NCBI GenBank assembly: GCA_910589025.1
Contig: CAJURM010000008.1
Span: forward strand, 65,385-129,384
From: an uncultured Odoribacter sp.
GTDB taxonomy: Bacteria; Bacteroidota; Bacteroidia; Bacteroidales; Marinifilaceae
Length of the DNA: 64,000 nt
Reading direction: 5' to 3'
Part shown: positions 19,085 to 27,961 of the stretch, piece by piece
Position numbering within the stretch: position 1 is the stretch's first letter
Layout: each line of letters starts with the position of its first letter
Translations under genes and position numbers: made by a program
The notes under the pieces: generated by a model
What the model was told of the DNA's origin: nothing
Database searches by the model: none
What the model saw: the letters and a program-made list of their open reading frames with translations, nothing else

Positions 19085-19675
19085 TCATTTTGTAACTACC
19101 TCAGTAATTGTCTTAAAAATCAGCTTCATATCAAGCCAAAACGAATGTTTGGCAACATACTCTAAATTGATTTTCAACTTATCCGGCATAATCTTCCTGA
19201 TATAATATGCCTCCGGATCTTCCGCCTCCGCCAATAATTCATTCTCATTCCGGTAACGTATCGAAGCCATATCCGTAATCCCCGGACGCACGTCCAGCAC
19301 ATGCAATTGTTCCGAAGTATACATCTCCACATATTTCCGTACCTCCGGGCGAGGACCAACCAGACTCATATCCCCCAGCAACACATTAATCAACTGGGGC
19401 AATTCGTCCAATTTGTACTTACGGATAAAATATCCCGAACGCGTAACCCGCGGATCGCGTCCACCAACCGTAATCAGTCCTTTCTTATCCGACCCTACCC
19501 GCATCGAGCGGAATTTAAACAACCGGAAATTCCGGTTATAGCGTCCCACACGTACCTGACGGTAAAATACCGGTCCCGCTGAATCCAGCTTGATCCAAAC
19601 GGCCAAAAGCAGAAAAAACGGACTTAGTACAAGTAGTCCAAGACCACTCGCCACTACATCAAAAATTCGTTTCAA
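19085..19675 (-). CDS. Initiating phosphoglycosyltransferase (undecaprenyl-phosphate sugar-1-P transferase)
   Basis: This 196-residue monotopic phosphoglycosyltransferase of the PglC/WcaJ catalytic-domain type puts the first sugar phosphate on undecaprenyl phosphate to start each capsule repeat. It has one N-terminal membrane helix (about 8-28). The catalytic Asp-Glu is in KLDELPQL (about residues 95-97) and the family stretch LVGPRPE follows. The start is a TTG at 19675. The in-frame codons upstream are only TTT TCT TTT and then the stop of the previous gene, while the conserved RIFDV begins two residues in. It is the last gene of the capsule operon. Confidence 0.93.
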   Translation of the reverse strand: MKRIFDVVASGLGLLVLSPFFLLLAVWIKLDSAGPVFYRQVRVGRYNRNFRLFKFRSMRVGSDKKGLITVGGRDPRVTRSGYFIRKYKLDELPQLINVLLGDMSLVGPRPEVRKYVEMYTSEQLHVLDVRPGITDMASIRYRNENELLAEAEDPEAYYIRKIMPDKLKINLEYVAKHSFWLDMKLIFKTITEVVTK

Positions 19676-19684
19676 AAAAGAAAA

Positions 19685-20884
19685 TTACTTGGAAAGAATA
19701 TCGGTAAAATTGGAGATTACATACTCCACATCCTCATCACTCAGGCAGGTATGCAAAGGAAGAGTTATTTCGTTACAGTACTGATTATAGGCATTCGGAT
19801 AATCCGCTATATCAAACCCCAACGCCTTATATGCCGTCATCATCGGCAGCGGCTTGTAATGTACATTACAAGCAATCCCCCGTGCCGCCATCTCCTCTAT
19901 CACGGCATTGCGCTCCTGCACATCTTTTCCCAATAACCGAACAAGATACAAATGACCACTGGAAGAATGATCGTCACCATAATGGTCAAGCACCTGCACA
20001 GGACAATCTTTCAACGCCTCATTATATCGCTCTATAATCTGTCGGCGACGGTACAATAATTCCGGATAACGTTTCAACTGCGCTAAACCGAGTCCCGCCA
20101 TAATATCCGTCATGTTACACTTAAAATTGGGCGCCACAATATCATACTCCCAAGCTCCGAGTTTCGTTTTCGCCAAAGCGTCCTTATTCTGCCCGTGAAG
20201 CGACAATAACTGGAACTGCTTATACAGCCACTCATCGTCAAAACCCGGAATCGGTAACCACGTCAAAGCCCCACCCTCAGCTGTCGTCAGATTCTTTACC
20301 GCATGAAACGAAAAAGAAGTGAAATCCGCTATCCCGCCACACATTTTTCCATGCCATTGTGCACCGAAAGCATGAGCCGCATCCGCTAAAACAACCACCC
20401 TGCCGAAAGCTTTCTGTATCTCGTTAGCAGGACGGAAAAGATGCCGTTTACTCTCCGCAGCGGCAAATACACGGTCATAATCACAGACCACTCCGCCTAA
20501 ATCCACAGGAATAACCACCTTAGTGCGCTCCGTAATGGCATCTGCCAACTTATCGTAGTCCATCTCAAACGAACCAGGAGCAGTATCAATCATGACAACT
20601 TTAGCTCCCACGTGACAAGTTACACTCGCCGTCGCAGTATACGTATAAGCCGAAGTAATCACCTCATCACCCGGTCCAACACCCAATACACGCAGAATAA
20701 GCTCCATGCAAGCAGTCGCCGAATTCAGGCACACCGCCGTATGTGTCTGGCAACACATCGCAATCAACTTTTCAAACTCTTTGGTACGAGGGCCTGTCGT
20801 AATCCATCCAGACCGCAAGGCATCACACACCTCCGCAATCTCCGCCTCTGTCACATCAGGGGGAGAAAATGGAACATTTCTCAT
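19685..20884 (-). CDS. DegT/DnrJ/EryC1/StrS-family sugar aminotransferase
   Basis: A 399-residue PLP-dependent aminotransferase that adds an amino group to a 4-keto nucleotide sugar, giving an amino sugar for the first position of the capsule repeat. Visible marks are SGWITTGP near the N-terminus, LNSATACMEL, the cofactor-binding VVLADAAHAFGA and the PLP lysine in SFHAVKNLTTAEGG (about residue 205). Its place directly before the initiating transferase is typical of pathways that load an amino-sugar such as a bacillosamine or AAT-Gal type. The exact sugar is unknown. Confidence 0.92.
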   Translation of the reverse strand: MRNVPFSPPDVTEAEIAEVCDALRSGWITTGPRTKEFEKLIAMCCQTHTAVCLNSATACMELILRVLGVGPGDEVITSAYTYTATASVTCHVGAKVVMIDTAPGSFEMDYDKLADAITERTKVVIPVDLGGVVCDYDRVFAAAESKRHLFRPANEIQKAFGRVVVLADAAHAFGAQWHGKMCGGIADFTSFSFHAVKNLTTAEGGALTWLPIPGFDDEWLYKQFQLLSLHGQNKDALAKTKLGAWEYDIVAPNFKCNMTDIMAGLGLAQLKRYPELLYRRRQIIERYNEALKDCPVQVLDHYGDDHSSSGHLYLVRLLGKDVQERNAVIEEMAARGIACNVHYKPLPMMTAYKALGFDIADYPNAYNQYCNEITLPLHTCLSDEDVEYVISNFTDILSK

Positions 20885-20902
20885 AAATTTTCGATTAAAA
20901 AT

Positions 20903-21709
20903 TTAACGAATCTTTTTATAAAGCCAATTGAGCACCGATATCGGCATCATTTTAGCAACAGCATACAACAAAACATAGCAATTGGCTTCAATGCCAAATC
21001 CTAACATCCGATTCACCCGGCATCGTAGTGTAAAAATAGAGCGGGCATGCTTCCAGCCTCTTCTCCGCTGGAAAAAATTCTCGTCCAATCTGAATTTAAA
21101 AAGGTAGTCCGGCAAATTGGCAAACCGGCACCCGGCACGAAATCCCTTAGCCCACATCATGGTATCTTCACCAAAATAAGTATCTTCCGGATAAAGCCCG
21201 GCTTTTTCAAAATAAGAGCGTCTAAACATAACTGTCGGATGAATCATACAATCCCGTTTCTTGAAAAAATTCAGGCATTCGTCATGATTCACAGGCATTT
21301 GTTTTCTGAAATACTCATTCCCGCCGGCATCGATTTCTATTGCCCACGTGCCCAAACAATCAATCTCAGGATGCTGTTCCATATATGTAATCTGCTTTTC
21401 AAAGCGCTCAGGCATTGAAATATCATCGGCATCCATGCGGGCGATATACGAATATCCTTTATCTAAAACTACATTCAGTAATTCATTTAAAGAAAAAGCC
21501 AGTCCTTTATTTACTTCTCTTCTTAACACATAGACATTCCTTTTTTGAATACCGTTAATGTAAGACTCCACCTCTTTCTGAACCGGTCCGTCAAATTGTA
21601 TGTATAAATCAAATTCCGGGAAAGTCTGATAGAAAAGACTTTTTACAGCCTCCTTTACATGGATAACCGTGTCATTTTTATATAATGACATAATAACTGC
21701 CAACTGCAT
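20903..21709 (-). CDS. Glycosyltransferase family 2
   Basis: A 268-residue GT-A enzyme. The nucleotide-sugar metal motif is in ARMDADDISMPERFEKQ (about residues 90-106), and the opening QLAVIMSLYKNDTVIHVKEA is typical of capsule GT2 enzymes. A basic, hydrophobic C-terminus suggests membrane contact. It lies 18 bases from the aminotransferase gene and one base from the next GT2 gene upstream. Donor and acceptor are unknown. Confidence 0.9.
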   Translation of the reverse strand: MQLAVIMSLYKNDTVIHVKEAVKSLFYQTFPEFDLYIQFDGPVQKEVESYINGIQKRNVYVLRREVNKGLAFSLNELLNVVLDKGYSYIARMDADDISMPERFEKQITYMEQHPEIDCLGTWAIEIDAGGNEYFRKQMPVNHDECLNFFKKRDCMIHPTVMFRRSYFEKAGLYPEDTYFGEDTMMWAKGFRAGCRFANLPDYLFKFRLDENFFQRRRGWKHARSIFTLRCRVNRMLGFGIEANCYVLLYAVAKMMPISVLNWLYKKIR

Positions 21710-21710
21710 A

Positions 21711-22703
21711 CTATTTATTCACTAAAAAACGATAAACGGCAAGCGGCCATCTCAATAAATTAAAATGGATACATAACACGCTTATCATGAGTTTTCTATT
21801 TAATGCAATCGGAGACCTCATCAAAAATGAATATTTACTCCGAAGTATTTTCGTATGTTCGGCAATAATCCGTTTCCGGTCTAAACAGGTGTCTGCTATT
21901 CCGTAATAAGCGATTTTCGCTAAAATGGAAAAACTTGCCCGTTTTCGTATAACCTCTGCTAAATAAACATTTTCCACTATCCCGGAATCAAGAGCAAAAA
22001 CATATAGCTGTTCATAAGCTTCCAATAAATCTGCATAATTTTGTTTCAAACCTCCTACCGAAACACTTTGCTCGCCTTGAAAATAAAAATAGCCTGCCTT
22101 ATTGCTTTTCACCATCCGGGAAGCACGTTGTAATATTTCATATTGAATGGCTATGTCCTCCCCGATTTTTCCTTCCGGCAGCCGCAACCCTGTGAATAGA
22201 CTTTTTTTAAACAAATTACAGCATAACGAATAACTTCCAACAGAAGAACAAGCCCCTTGGAAAAGGAAATCATGAATGATCTCATTTCCGTCAAAACATT
22301 GATAAGTCACTTCTTTTTGCTTCACGTACATCGGTTTGTCAGCCAAGACACATCGGATTGCAGTGACGTCACTTTGCGTATCTTCCAATAACTCCACAAG
22401 ATATTTGTACATATCTTCTGTAATCCAGTCATCACTATCGACAAAACCGATATACTCTCCCGAAGCGATTTCCAAACCGCAATTACGTGCCGAAGCAGCT
22501 CCCCCGTTTTTTTTATGGATGACCCGTATGCGGCTGTCTTTTGATTGATAGACATCACAGATACGGCCTGAATTGTCGGAAGAGCCGTCATTGATTAAAA
22601 TAATTTCCAAGTTGGAATAATCCTGGGCAAGAACGGAATCTATACAACGCTCCAAGTATTTTTCCGCATTATAAACCGGTATGATGACACTGATTGTCTC
22701 CAT
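21711..22703 (-). CDS. Glycosyltransferase family 2
   Basis: A 330-residue GT2 enzyme with the classic opening SVIIPVYNAEKYLERCIDSVLAQ and the metal-binding GFVDSDDW (about residues 91-98). The ATG at 22703 overlaps the stop of the upstream Stealth gene as TGATG, which fixes the start (METISVI); the TTG one codon earlier is unlikely. Translational coupling is likely. Confidence 0.9.
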   Translation of the reverse strand: METISVIIPVYNAEKYLERCIDSVLAQDYSNLEIILINDGSSDNSGRICDVYQSKDSRIRVIHKKNGGAASARNCGLEIASGEYIGFVDSDDWITEDMYKYLVELLEDTQSDVTAIRCVLADKPMYVKQKEVTYQCFDGNEIIHDFLFQGACSSVGSYSLCCNLFKKSLFTGLRLPEGKIGEDIAIQYEILQRASRMVKSNKAGYFYFQGEQSVSVGGLKQNYADLLEAYEQLYVFALDSGIVENVYLAEVIRKRASFSILAKIAYYGIADTCLDRKRIIAEHTKILRSKYSFLMRSPIALNRKLMISVLCIHFNLLRWPLAVYRFLVNK

Positions 22704-23677
22704 CAATTCTCAAAAGAGGATTTCTCTGGCAGAATAACCCCGAAAGCGTCGTTTATTTTTCTCTTGGCCCCCTCAAAATCGGATAATTCCCCGTCGTTCA
22801 GACAGATAATTGCTTTATGTTGTTTCCGGATAAACTGGCTGATGGCTTCTACATTTGAATCTTCCAACAAAAAATACCGGGAATCCTTCAACACATTAAC
22901 AGGAACGAAAGTTCCTGAAACCAACTGCCAATAACGGAACAAATATTGATTCACATTATGAATTTCGCGAAACCGGGAACAACATGTCTTTTCCAAAATG
23001 CTTCCTTCCTTTTCCCAAATCTCCTGAAATACCGATTTCTTGTAAGCATTCGGGAAATGGGGATTCTGCAGTCCTGTGAATCGGTTCCAGGGAAGAAGGG
23101 CCAACGTCCTTAAATTATTCAGTCTGTTATGAAAATTAAACCACTTGTACCAATGCTTTCTGATGACAGTATGGAAACAGAAGTGTTTATTGATAATTTC
23201 CAAATCATTCAGCACAATATGTCCTAACTGGTCCGTCTCCATCGGATTCAGCACTGCCATGTCACAAGGTAAGCCTTTCTTAAAAAAACGTTCCGGGACG
23301 ACCTTGTCAAGAAGAAACAAATCGTCATTAAAAAAAACGAAATCTTCTGCCAAACCTTTAATCCGGTGAAGATTAAGTTCTATTGTATTTACATTAAACG
23401 TGGGAAGCCAGGAAGAAGGAATAAAATCCGAATGCCTGACAAAATTCAGCTTCGGACAATTCAAATTCAGCCAATCCGGATAATGCCCGCAAGTAACCAA
23501 ATGTACCCGTTCCACCCATGGAGCAAATTTCTCAATCCCTCGGAACCAATATTTCAAATTCTCCCAATCCCTGTAACGGACATCCCGTTTATCACCGTTA
23601 TTTATGGCTGCATACCGCTTAAATTCAGCCTGCCATTCAGTATCATTGCTATCTACCCACAATTGAACAAAGTCCAT
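22703..23677 (-). CDS. Stealth-family capsular phosphotransferase
   Basis: This 324-residue protein carries the Stealth conserved regions. CR1 is DFVQLWVDSNDTEW at the start. CR2 runs from about 38 to 140, with LKYWFRGIEKFAPWVERVHLVT and FVFFNDDLFL. Stealth enzymes transfer hexose-1-phosphate or a similar sugar phosphate, so the capsule repeat probably has a phosphodiester link. It is four bases from the end of the polymerase gene and coupled to the GT2 gene that follows. Confidence 0.9.
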   Translation of the reverse strand: MDFVQLWVDSNDTEWQAEFKRYAAINNGDKRDVRYRDWENLKYWFRGIEKFAPWVERVHLVTCGHYPDWLNLNCPKLNFVRHSDFIPSSWLPTFNVNTIELNLHRIKGLAEDFVFFNDDLFLLDKVVPERFFKKGLPCDMAVLNPMETDQLGHIVLNDLEIINKHFCFHTVIRKHWYKWFNFHNRLNNLRTLALLPWNRFTGLQNPHFPNAYKKSVFQEIWEKEGSILEKTCCSRFREIHNVNQYLFRYWQLVSGTFVPVNVLKDSRYFLLEDSNVEAISQFIRKQHKAIICLNDGELSDFEGAKRKINDAFGVILPEKSSFEN

Positions 23678-23681
23678 AAAC

Positions 23682-24824
23682 TCACGATTGATGAATCAGT
23701 AACTTAACATTATTTTTTCGTTGTAACGAGAGAATGAAGCACCAACAATAAACATATAATCCTCCCAATAAATCACCTAAAAAAAACATGGCAAAGAGAA
23801 ATGAAAAAACATATTCATAATTGTCATCCTGATACTTCTCTTTTACAATCGAAAAAATAAAAAAGACATATATTAAAGTATAAATAGTGCCTTTTATGGC
23901 TATACAATCTAAAAAGGAATTATGTACCCGTCCTGATATTTCTGCTTTTCCCGTACCTCCTTTACTTGCAGGCCAATACTTATCCCCGGCACCAAGCAGC
24001 AAAGCTTCTCTTCCGGAAATTGAATATAATACCCCTTCCACTGCATAAGTGAATCGTAATCTGTTCGAACCATCATTTAATGAAACACCTCCGCGCCCGG
24101 AAACAGGCTCAAATAAACTTATTATCGCAAAACCTATAAGGGAGAGGGTTATATTAGTAATTATAAAAAAAGGAAATAATCTGATTTTTAATAATAATTT
24201 TTTAATGAACGTATTCTGTTTTAATCTGCGGATTATATAAAAAACCAGTATTGCTAAAATAAAATTCCGGCTAAAGGTCAAAATACCTAAAATCAAAAAC
24301 AATATTGAAAATGTTTTTTCACCCATTTTCTGAGCCATCAGGAAAGCAAACAAAACGTAGATAGCAGAATAGTTCGGATCATAAGAATTGTATACCAAAC
24401 GTCCGTCCTCACGCACCCCATATAACAAACTAAATAATAAAAAAAATGCAAATACTCCTGCAAAAAATAATTTCCTGTTTCTTAAATCAGATACGTTTAC
24501 TCTCTCAATAAACAAAAAAGGAAGTAGTATTAAAATTTTGAAAAAGTCATTTACATCAAAAAAACTACGGTATAATTGGAGGGCAACAATAGCACCCAAT
24601 ACCATTAGTAAGGTATAAAATACCCTTTTCCTCAAATAAATACCGTTATGAATAAGAAATAGAATTAAAAACAGAAAAGAAATTCCATAAACCAAAAAAC
24701 GGATATAGGATTGCTCTAAAAATACAATAGTGAATGAATCTTCTCCCGGCGATAAAGATATAAATATTAAAAAAACGGAAAAGAATAAAGCTTTGATTAA
24801 AAGCTTATATGCACTATTCCCCAT
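23682..24824 (-). CDS. wzy: O-antigen/capsule polymerase (Wzy-type)
   Basis: A very hydrophobic protein (380 residues from the ATG at 24824) with about ten membrane helices and a larger outside loop near residues 230-300 containing GRGGVSLNDGSNRLRF, as in Wzy polymerases. The start is chosen because its ATG overlaps the stop of the upstream GT2 gene as TAATG; an ATG eight codons earlier would overlap that gene by 25 bases. Wzy proteins share little sequence, so the call rests on topology and on its place in a Wzx/Wzy-type locus. The gene is notably A/T rich. Confidence 0.82.
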   Translation of the reverse strand: MGNSAYKLLIKALFFSVFLIFISLSPGEDSFTIVFLEQSYIRFLVYGISFLFLILFLIHNGIYLRKRVFYTLLMVLGAIVALQLYRSFFDVNDFFKILILLPFLFIERVNVSDLRNRKLFFAGVFAFFLLFSLLYGVREDGRLVYNSYDPNYSAIYVLFAFLMAQKMGEKTFSILFLILGILTFSRNFILAILVFYIIRRLKQNTFIKKLLLKIRLFPFFIITNITLSLIGFAIISLFEPVSGRGGVSLNDGSNRLRFTYAVEGVLYSISGREALLLGAGDKYWPASKGGTGKAEISGRVHNSFLDCIAIKGTIYTLIYVFFIFSIVKEKYQDDNYEYVFSFLFAMFFLGDLLGGLYVYCWCFILSLQRKNNVKLLIHQS

Positions 24825-25753
24825 TAAAGAACCGGATTCTTGCCACATAAAAATCTTTTCAGAATGGCCAGATTAATACCTACCCCCCACTTAAAAAAAT
24901 CCCCGGACTGAACAAAATACAAAAACTCTTTCAGCGTATATTGACTCAGTGACATATAGAGAACTTCCAAAAGTTCTTTCGATAAATACCGTTTAGCCGC
25001 TTTCAACGTATTTACCGTAATTTTATCCTCTCTGACAGAACGGGTTATAAATTCATCCCGACAAAATTTCTCTATATATTCCCTACGGCACTTTCTTGCC
25101 CCCTCAGCTTGCTTGAAATTATTCTTTTGCGTAATCTGTGTGTCCGAAATCCGGTATCTTAACAATACCTCCTGAATATTGTAAAAATCCCCGTAACTGC
25201 TTAAATCTACCCAGAGTTTATAATCCTCCGCATGCAAATAATCCTTATCATAACAAATATGATGCTCAGTCAAAACCTGACGTCTGATCATCACAGAAGG
25301 ATGTGCAAAACAGGGATATTTAAGCAGCCAGGATTTCAACTCCCCTGACTTTTCTTTTGCCGTAAATATATATTTTGAAGCCTTCGAAAGTCCGAATCCC
25401 TTTATTTGAGTTCCGCAAACAATAATTTCAGGATGTTCCTCCAAAATTCGTACTTGCTTTTCAAAACGGGCAGGTAAAGAAATGTCATCAGCATCCATTC
25501 TTGCAATATACTTGCCTTGTGATAATTCCAAACCACGGTTCAAGGTATATATCAATCCCTGATTACCCGGATTGGCAAAATAACGAATTCGGGAATCATC
25601 ATACTGTGCTATGACTTTTTCGGTTGCATCTGTCGATCCGTCATTTATGACAATCAATTCAAAATCACGAAAAGACTGATTCAAAATACTGTCAATACTC
25701 TCCGCAATGGTATCTTGTGCATTATAGGCAGGAAGAATAACACTTACAAGCAT
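24824..25753 (-). CDS. Glycosyltransferase family 2
   Basis: A 309-residue GT2 enzyme with the opening SVILPAYNAQDTIAESIDSILNQ, the FELIVINDGSTD motif and the metal site in ARMDADDISLPARFEKQ (about residues 87-103). It is close in type to the GT2 at 20903-21709. It is coupled to the polymerase gene by overlapping stop and start codons. Sugar specificity is unknown. Confidence 0.9.
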   Translation of the reverse strand: MLVSVILPAYNAQDTIAESIDSILNQSFRDFELIVINDGSTDATEKVIAQYDDSRIRYFANPGNQGLIYTLNRGLELSQGKYIARMDADDISLPARFEKQVRILEEHPEIIVCGTQIKGFGLSKASKYIFTAKEKSGELKSWLLKYPCFAHPSVMIRRQVLTEHHICYDKDYLHAEDYKLWVDLSSYGDFYNIQEVLLRYRISDTQITQKNNFKQAEGARKCRREYIEKFCRDEFITRSVREDKITVNTLKAAKRYLSKELLEVLYMSLSQYTLKEFLYFVQSGDFFKWGVGINLAILKRFLCGKNPVL

Positions 25754-25756
25754 AAT

Positions 25757-26722
25757 CTATTCTACAAAATGAACATTCTTCATTTCTTCCAGCCATGTAT
25801 GATAAAATCCGCTATTTTTACCATAAGAATTATCCAGAAAGAAACATTCCTTTCCTAACAAAATAGCCAAAATGGCAACATGCAAACGAGTCGTATACAC
25901 CCTTTTATAAGAACTGACAAATCCAACGCCTACCTTTAACATTTTTTTCCGATAAACCCTGTCGGCATAAAAATCAATCCACTTTCCCCAACAAGAGCCC
26001 GATAGCCCCATACGTGCCAAAACATTTTTAACCTTCTCCGATAAACGCATAATCAGGTTAAAAACAAATCTGCGTTCATACGTAGGCCAATCCGAAGTAA
26101 CCATAACAGGAAAGGGTAAATCACCCGGCGAAATTTCTTTGAATTCCTTATCCTTACGCTTTAAAAACAAAATCTTATTTTGTTCTCTTTTTTTATATTT
26201 TGCCAGCTTGTCTATGGAAATACAAAAAGCCATATCCGGTAGCAATAATATCTCATTCTGAAAACGGCTCTGAAGCAAATCGAACGATTGCTGGTCCCTG
26301 GCACAAATGGTCAATTGCTTATGCTCTGCCATTCTCCGGGCTTCTTCTTGAAAAACAGCTTCATCCTCATAAAAAACCGTTTGAGGGAAAATAATGATTC
26401 TGTTCTTCGCATACTTTTCGATAATCTGCAAACGAAACTTTTGAGAACGTTTCCAGACATCCCCGAAATTTCCGCCTCCCTGCAATAAAATAATGGCATC
26501 CGTCGGAATGACATAATTGGAATCGTAGCTGAAAAGAGAAGCTTTGTACAAACACCTATAGGGTAATTTCTCCAAAAAATGACGTTCTCCTTCCCAAATC
26601 AGGATATCCCCGATATTCTCATAATAAGGTAGTTCCAACAACACATAATCACGGTCTATCAAAGGACGCAATACTTCCTCAATCCGGGATTTCAAAATTT
26701 CTATCTTCTCACTTGAATTCAT
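25757..26722 (-). CDS. Polysaccharide pyruvyl transferase family protein
   Basis: A 321-residue protein of the pyruvyl transferase family (EpsI/EpsO/WcaK type). Visible marks are NIGDILIWEGE (about residues 36-46), LLQGGGNFGDVW (about 80), the FPQTVFYEDE strand and the late YTTRLHVAILAILLGKECFFLDNSYGKNSGFYHTW stretch. It probably adds a pyruvate ketal to a capsule sugar, making the polymer acidic; some relatives have other roles. It lies between the radical SAM gene and a GT2 gene with gaps of 7 and 3 bases. Confidence 0.85.
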   Translation of the reverse strand: MNSSEKIEILKSRIEEVLRPLIDRDYVLLELPYYENIGDILIWEGERHFLEKLPYRCLYKASLFSYDSNYVIPTDAIILLQGGGNFGDVWKRSQKFRLQIIEKYAKNRIIIFPQTVFYEDEAVFQEEARRMAEHKQLTICARDQQSFDLLQSRFQNEILLLPDMAFCISIDKLAKYKKREQNKILFLKRKDKEFKEISPGDLPFPVMVTSDWPTYERRFVFNLIMRLSEKVKNVLARMGLSGSCWGKWIDFYADRVYRKKMLKVGVGFVSSYKRVYTTRLHVAILAILLGKECFFLDNSYGKNSGFYHTWLEEMKNVHFVE

Positions 26723-26729
26723 AAAACAA

Positions 26730-27824
26730 CTATTTTTGTCTTATGCGTTTCCGAATGTGCCGGAGAAAACTTACCCCGCCCAAATAATAATACATAAAAG
26801 TGGAGAACTGTTTTTCCCAAAATGAATATACCCGATTAGCTTCTACCAGTTTATGACTTATAAATTCATTCATTTCCGGAGTTAACCACTCGTCTCCATT
26901 CATACATTTTCTATTCCTTATAACAGAATAAGGAGGGGTATTCAGCTCCGGAATTACACCTAAAGTCATCAACGCATGGGCATTAAAACAATGGGCTTCA
27001 CGACAATGTTTTCCTACAGCAACAAACTTTACGGGCCAGTTCAAATCCTCAAATATATTCTGGGAAATATAGTAATTATAGCAAGGGCGAACATCTCCTG
27101 TTCCTAAATTCAGGTAAAAAGACCAATCTCCGGCATAACAAAACTCTTTCCTCTTTTCCCCGAAGACAGAAAGTTTAAAATCAAACATCGGGGATTGGAA
27201 AGTATTCCATATAGAATGATATTCCTTTCGGGAATAGTTTGTTAAAATGGGGAACCCAGTCTTCGATTCATCCCGCGCTACTGTTACATGACACAAAGCC
27301 CCCACTTCTTGCAAACAAACTTCTTTCATCTCATCAATATATGGGATAAGCTCATCAGAAGGTGTAACCTCTAAAGAAAAAGAACAACCGGCATTTTTTA
27401 CCTTACGGATATTATCAAAAAATTTATCCATCAGTTTTCTTTTTTTCAATTCCAGATAATGAAAAGAAAACTTGAAACACAAATGAGACAACAACTCTTT
27501 GGGGAATGTCACGATTTCATCAAATCGTTTTGACACGGTTCCATTCGTTATAACCATGATATAGTGTCCCTCTTCTAAAAGTACCCGGATAATAGCAGGT
27601 AATTCCGGAGGAAGCAATGTTTCCCCACCTCCGCACATATTAATATGACAAATCCCGCCCATACGCTCCCGGGATAAAGCCTTGCCGATATGTTCGGCTG
27701 TATATTTTAAAACCGGTAATTTTTCAGAAAATTTTCCCGTCTGTGTAATGTAACAATAATGACAACGTAATGTACACGTATTAACGGGAACTGAACAATT
27801 AATAAACCGTTTGATTTTCTCCAT
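26730..27824 (-). CDS. Radical SAM protein in capsule locus
   Basis: A 364-residue radical SAM enzyme. The cluster motif CTLRCHYC (CxxxCxxC) is at about residues 17-24 and a GGGET motif binding the methionine end of SAM lies near 66. The C-terminal half has further cysteines (FCYAGDW, RPCYNYY, KHCREAHCF, RKCMNG) that could hold an extra Fe-S cluster, as in SPASM-type proteins. The substrate is unknown. Its place among glycosyltransferases suggests it modifies a sugar or a capsule component, but this is inference. Confidence 0.8.
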   Translation of the reverse strand: MEKIKRFINCSVPVNTCTLRCHYCYITQTGKFSEKLPVLKYTAEHIGKALSRERMGGICHINMCGGGETLLPPELPAIIRVLLEEGHYIMVITNGTVSKRFDEIVTFPKELLSHLCFKFSFHYLELKKRKLMDKFFDNIRKVKNAGCSFSLEVTPSDELIPYIDEMKEVCLQEVGALCHVTVARDESKTGFPILTNYSRKEYHSIWNTFQSPMFDFKLSVFGEKRKEFCYAGDWSFYLNLGTGDVRPCYNYYISQNIFEDLNWPVKFVAVGKHCREAHCFNAHALMTLGVIPELNTPPYSVIRNRKCMNGDEWLTPEMNEFISHKLVEANRVYSFWEKQFSTFMYYYLGGVSFLRHIRKRIRQK

Positions 27825-27831
27825 AATTCCT

Positions 27832-27955
27832 TTATTCTAAAAAAACGAACTCATAATCGTGCTCTCTCAACCATTTTATACTTTTTTCCAAATTATATTT
27901 TACAAACCAATTAGGAGGAAGACACTGTTATGGCACACCCCAATACGATTAATCC
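27832..27955 (-). pseudogene. Gene remnant, possibly end of a polysaccharide deacetylase
   Basis: Between the flippase and radical SAM genes the minus strand shows a coding-like tail with no start. One frame reads ALRINRIGVCHNSVF. After a one-base shift near 27909 the next frame reads PPNWFVKYNLEKSIKWLREH and ends DYEFVFLE at the stop 27834-27832. The pattern of a helix ending in YEFVFLE resembles the C-terminus of NodB-type deacetylases. It is short, so the family guess is weak; the remnant itself is plausible. Confidence 0.35.
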
Positions 27956-27961
27956 GTAACG

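Noticed and set aside
18988..19086. Short open frame after the initiating transferase (reads [18 protein letters not shown] on the minus strand)
   Set aside because: About 32 codons without a start; it might be a remnant of a lost gene, but it is too short to separate from chance.
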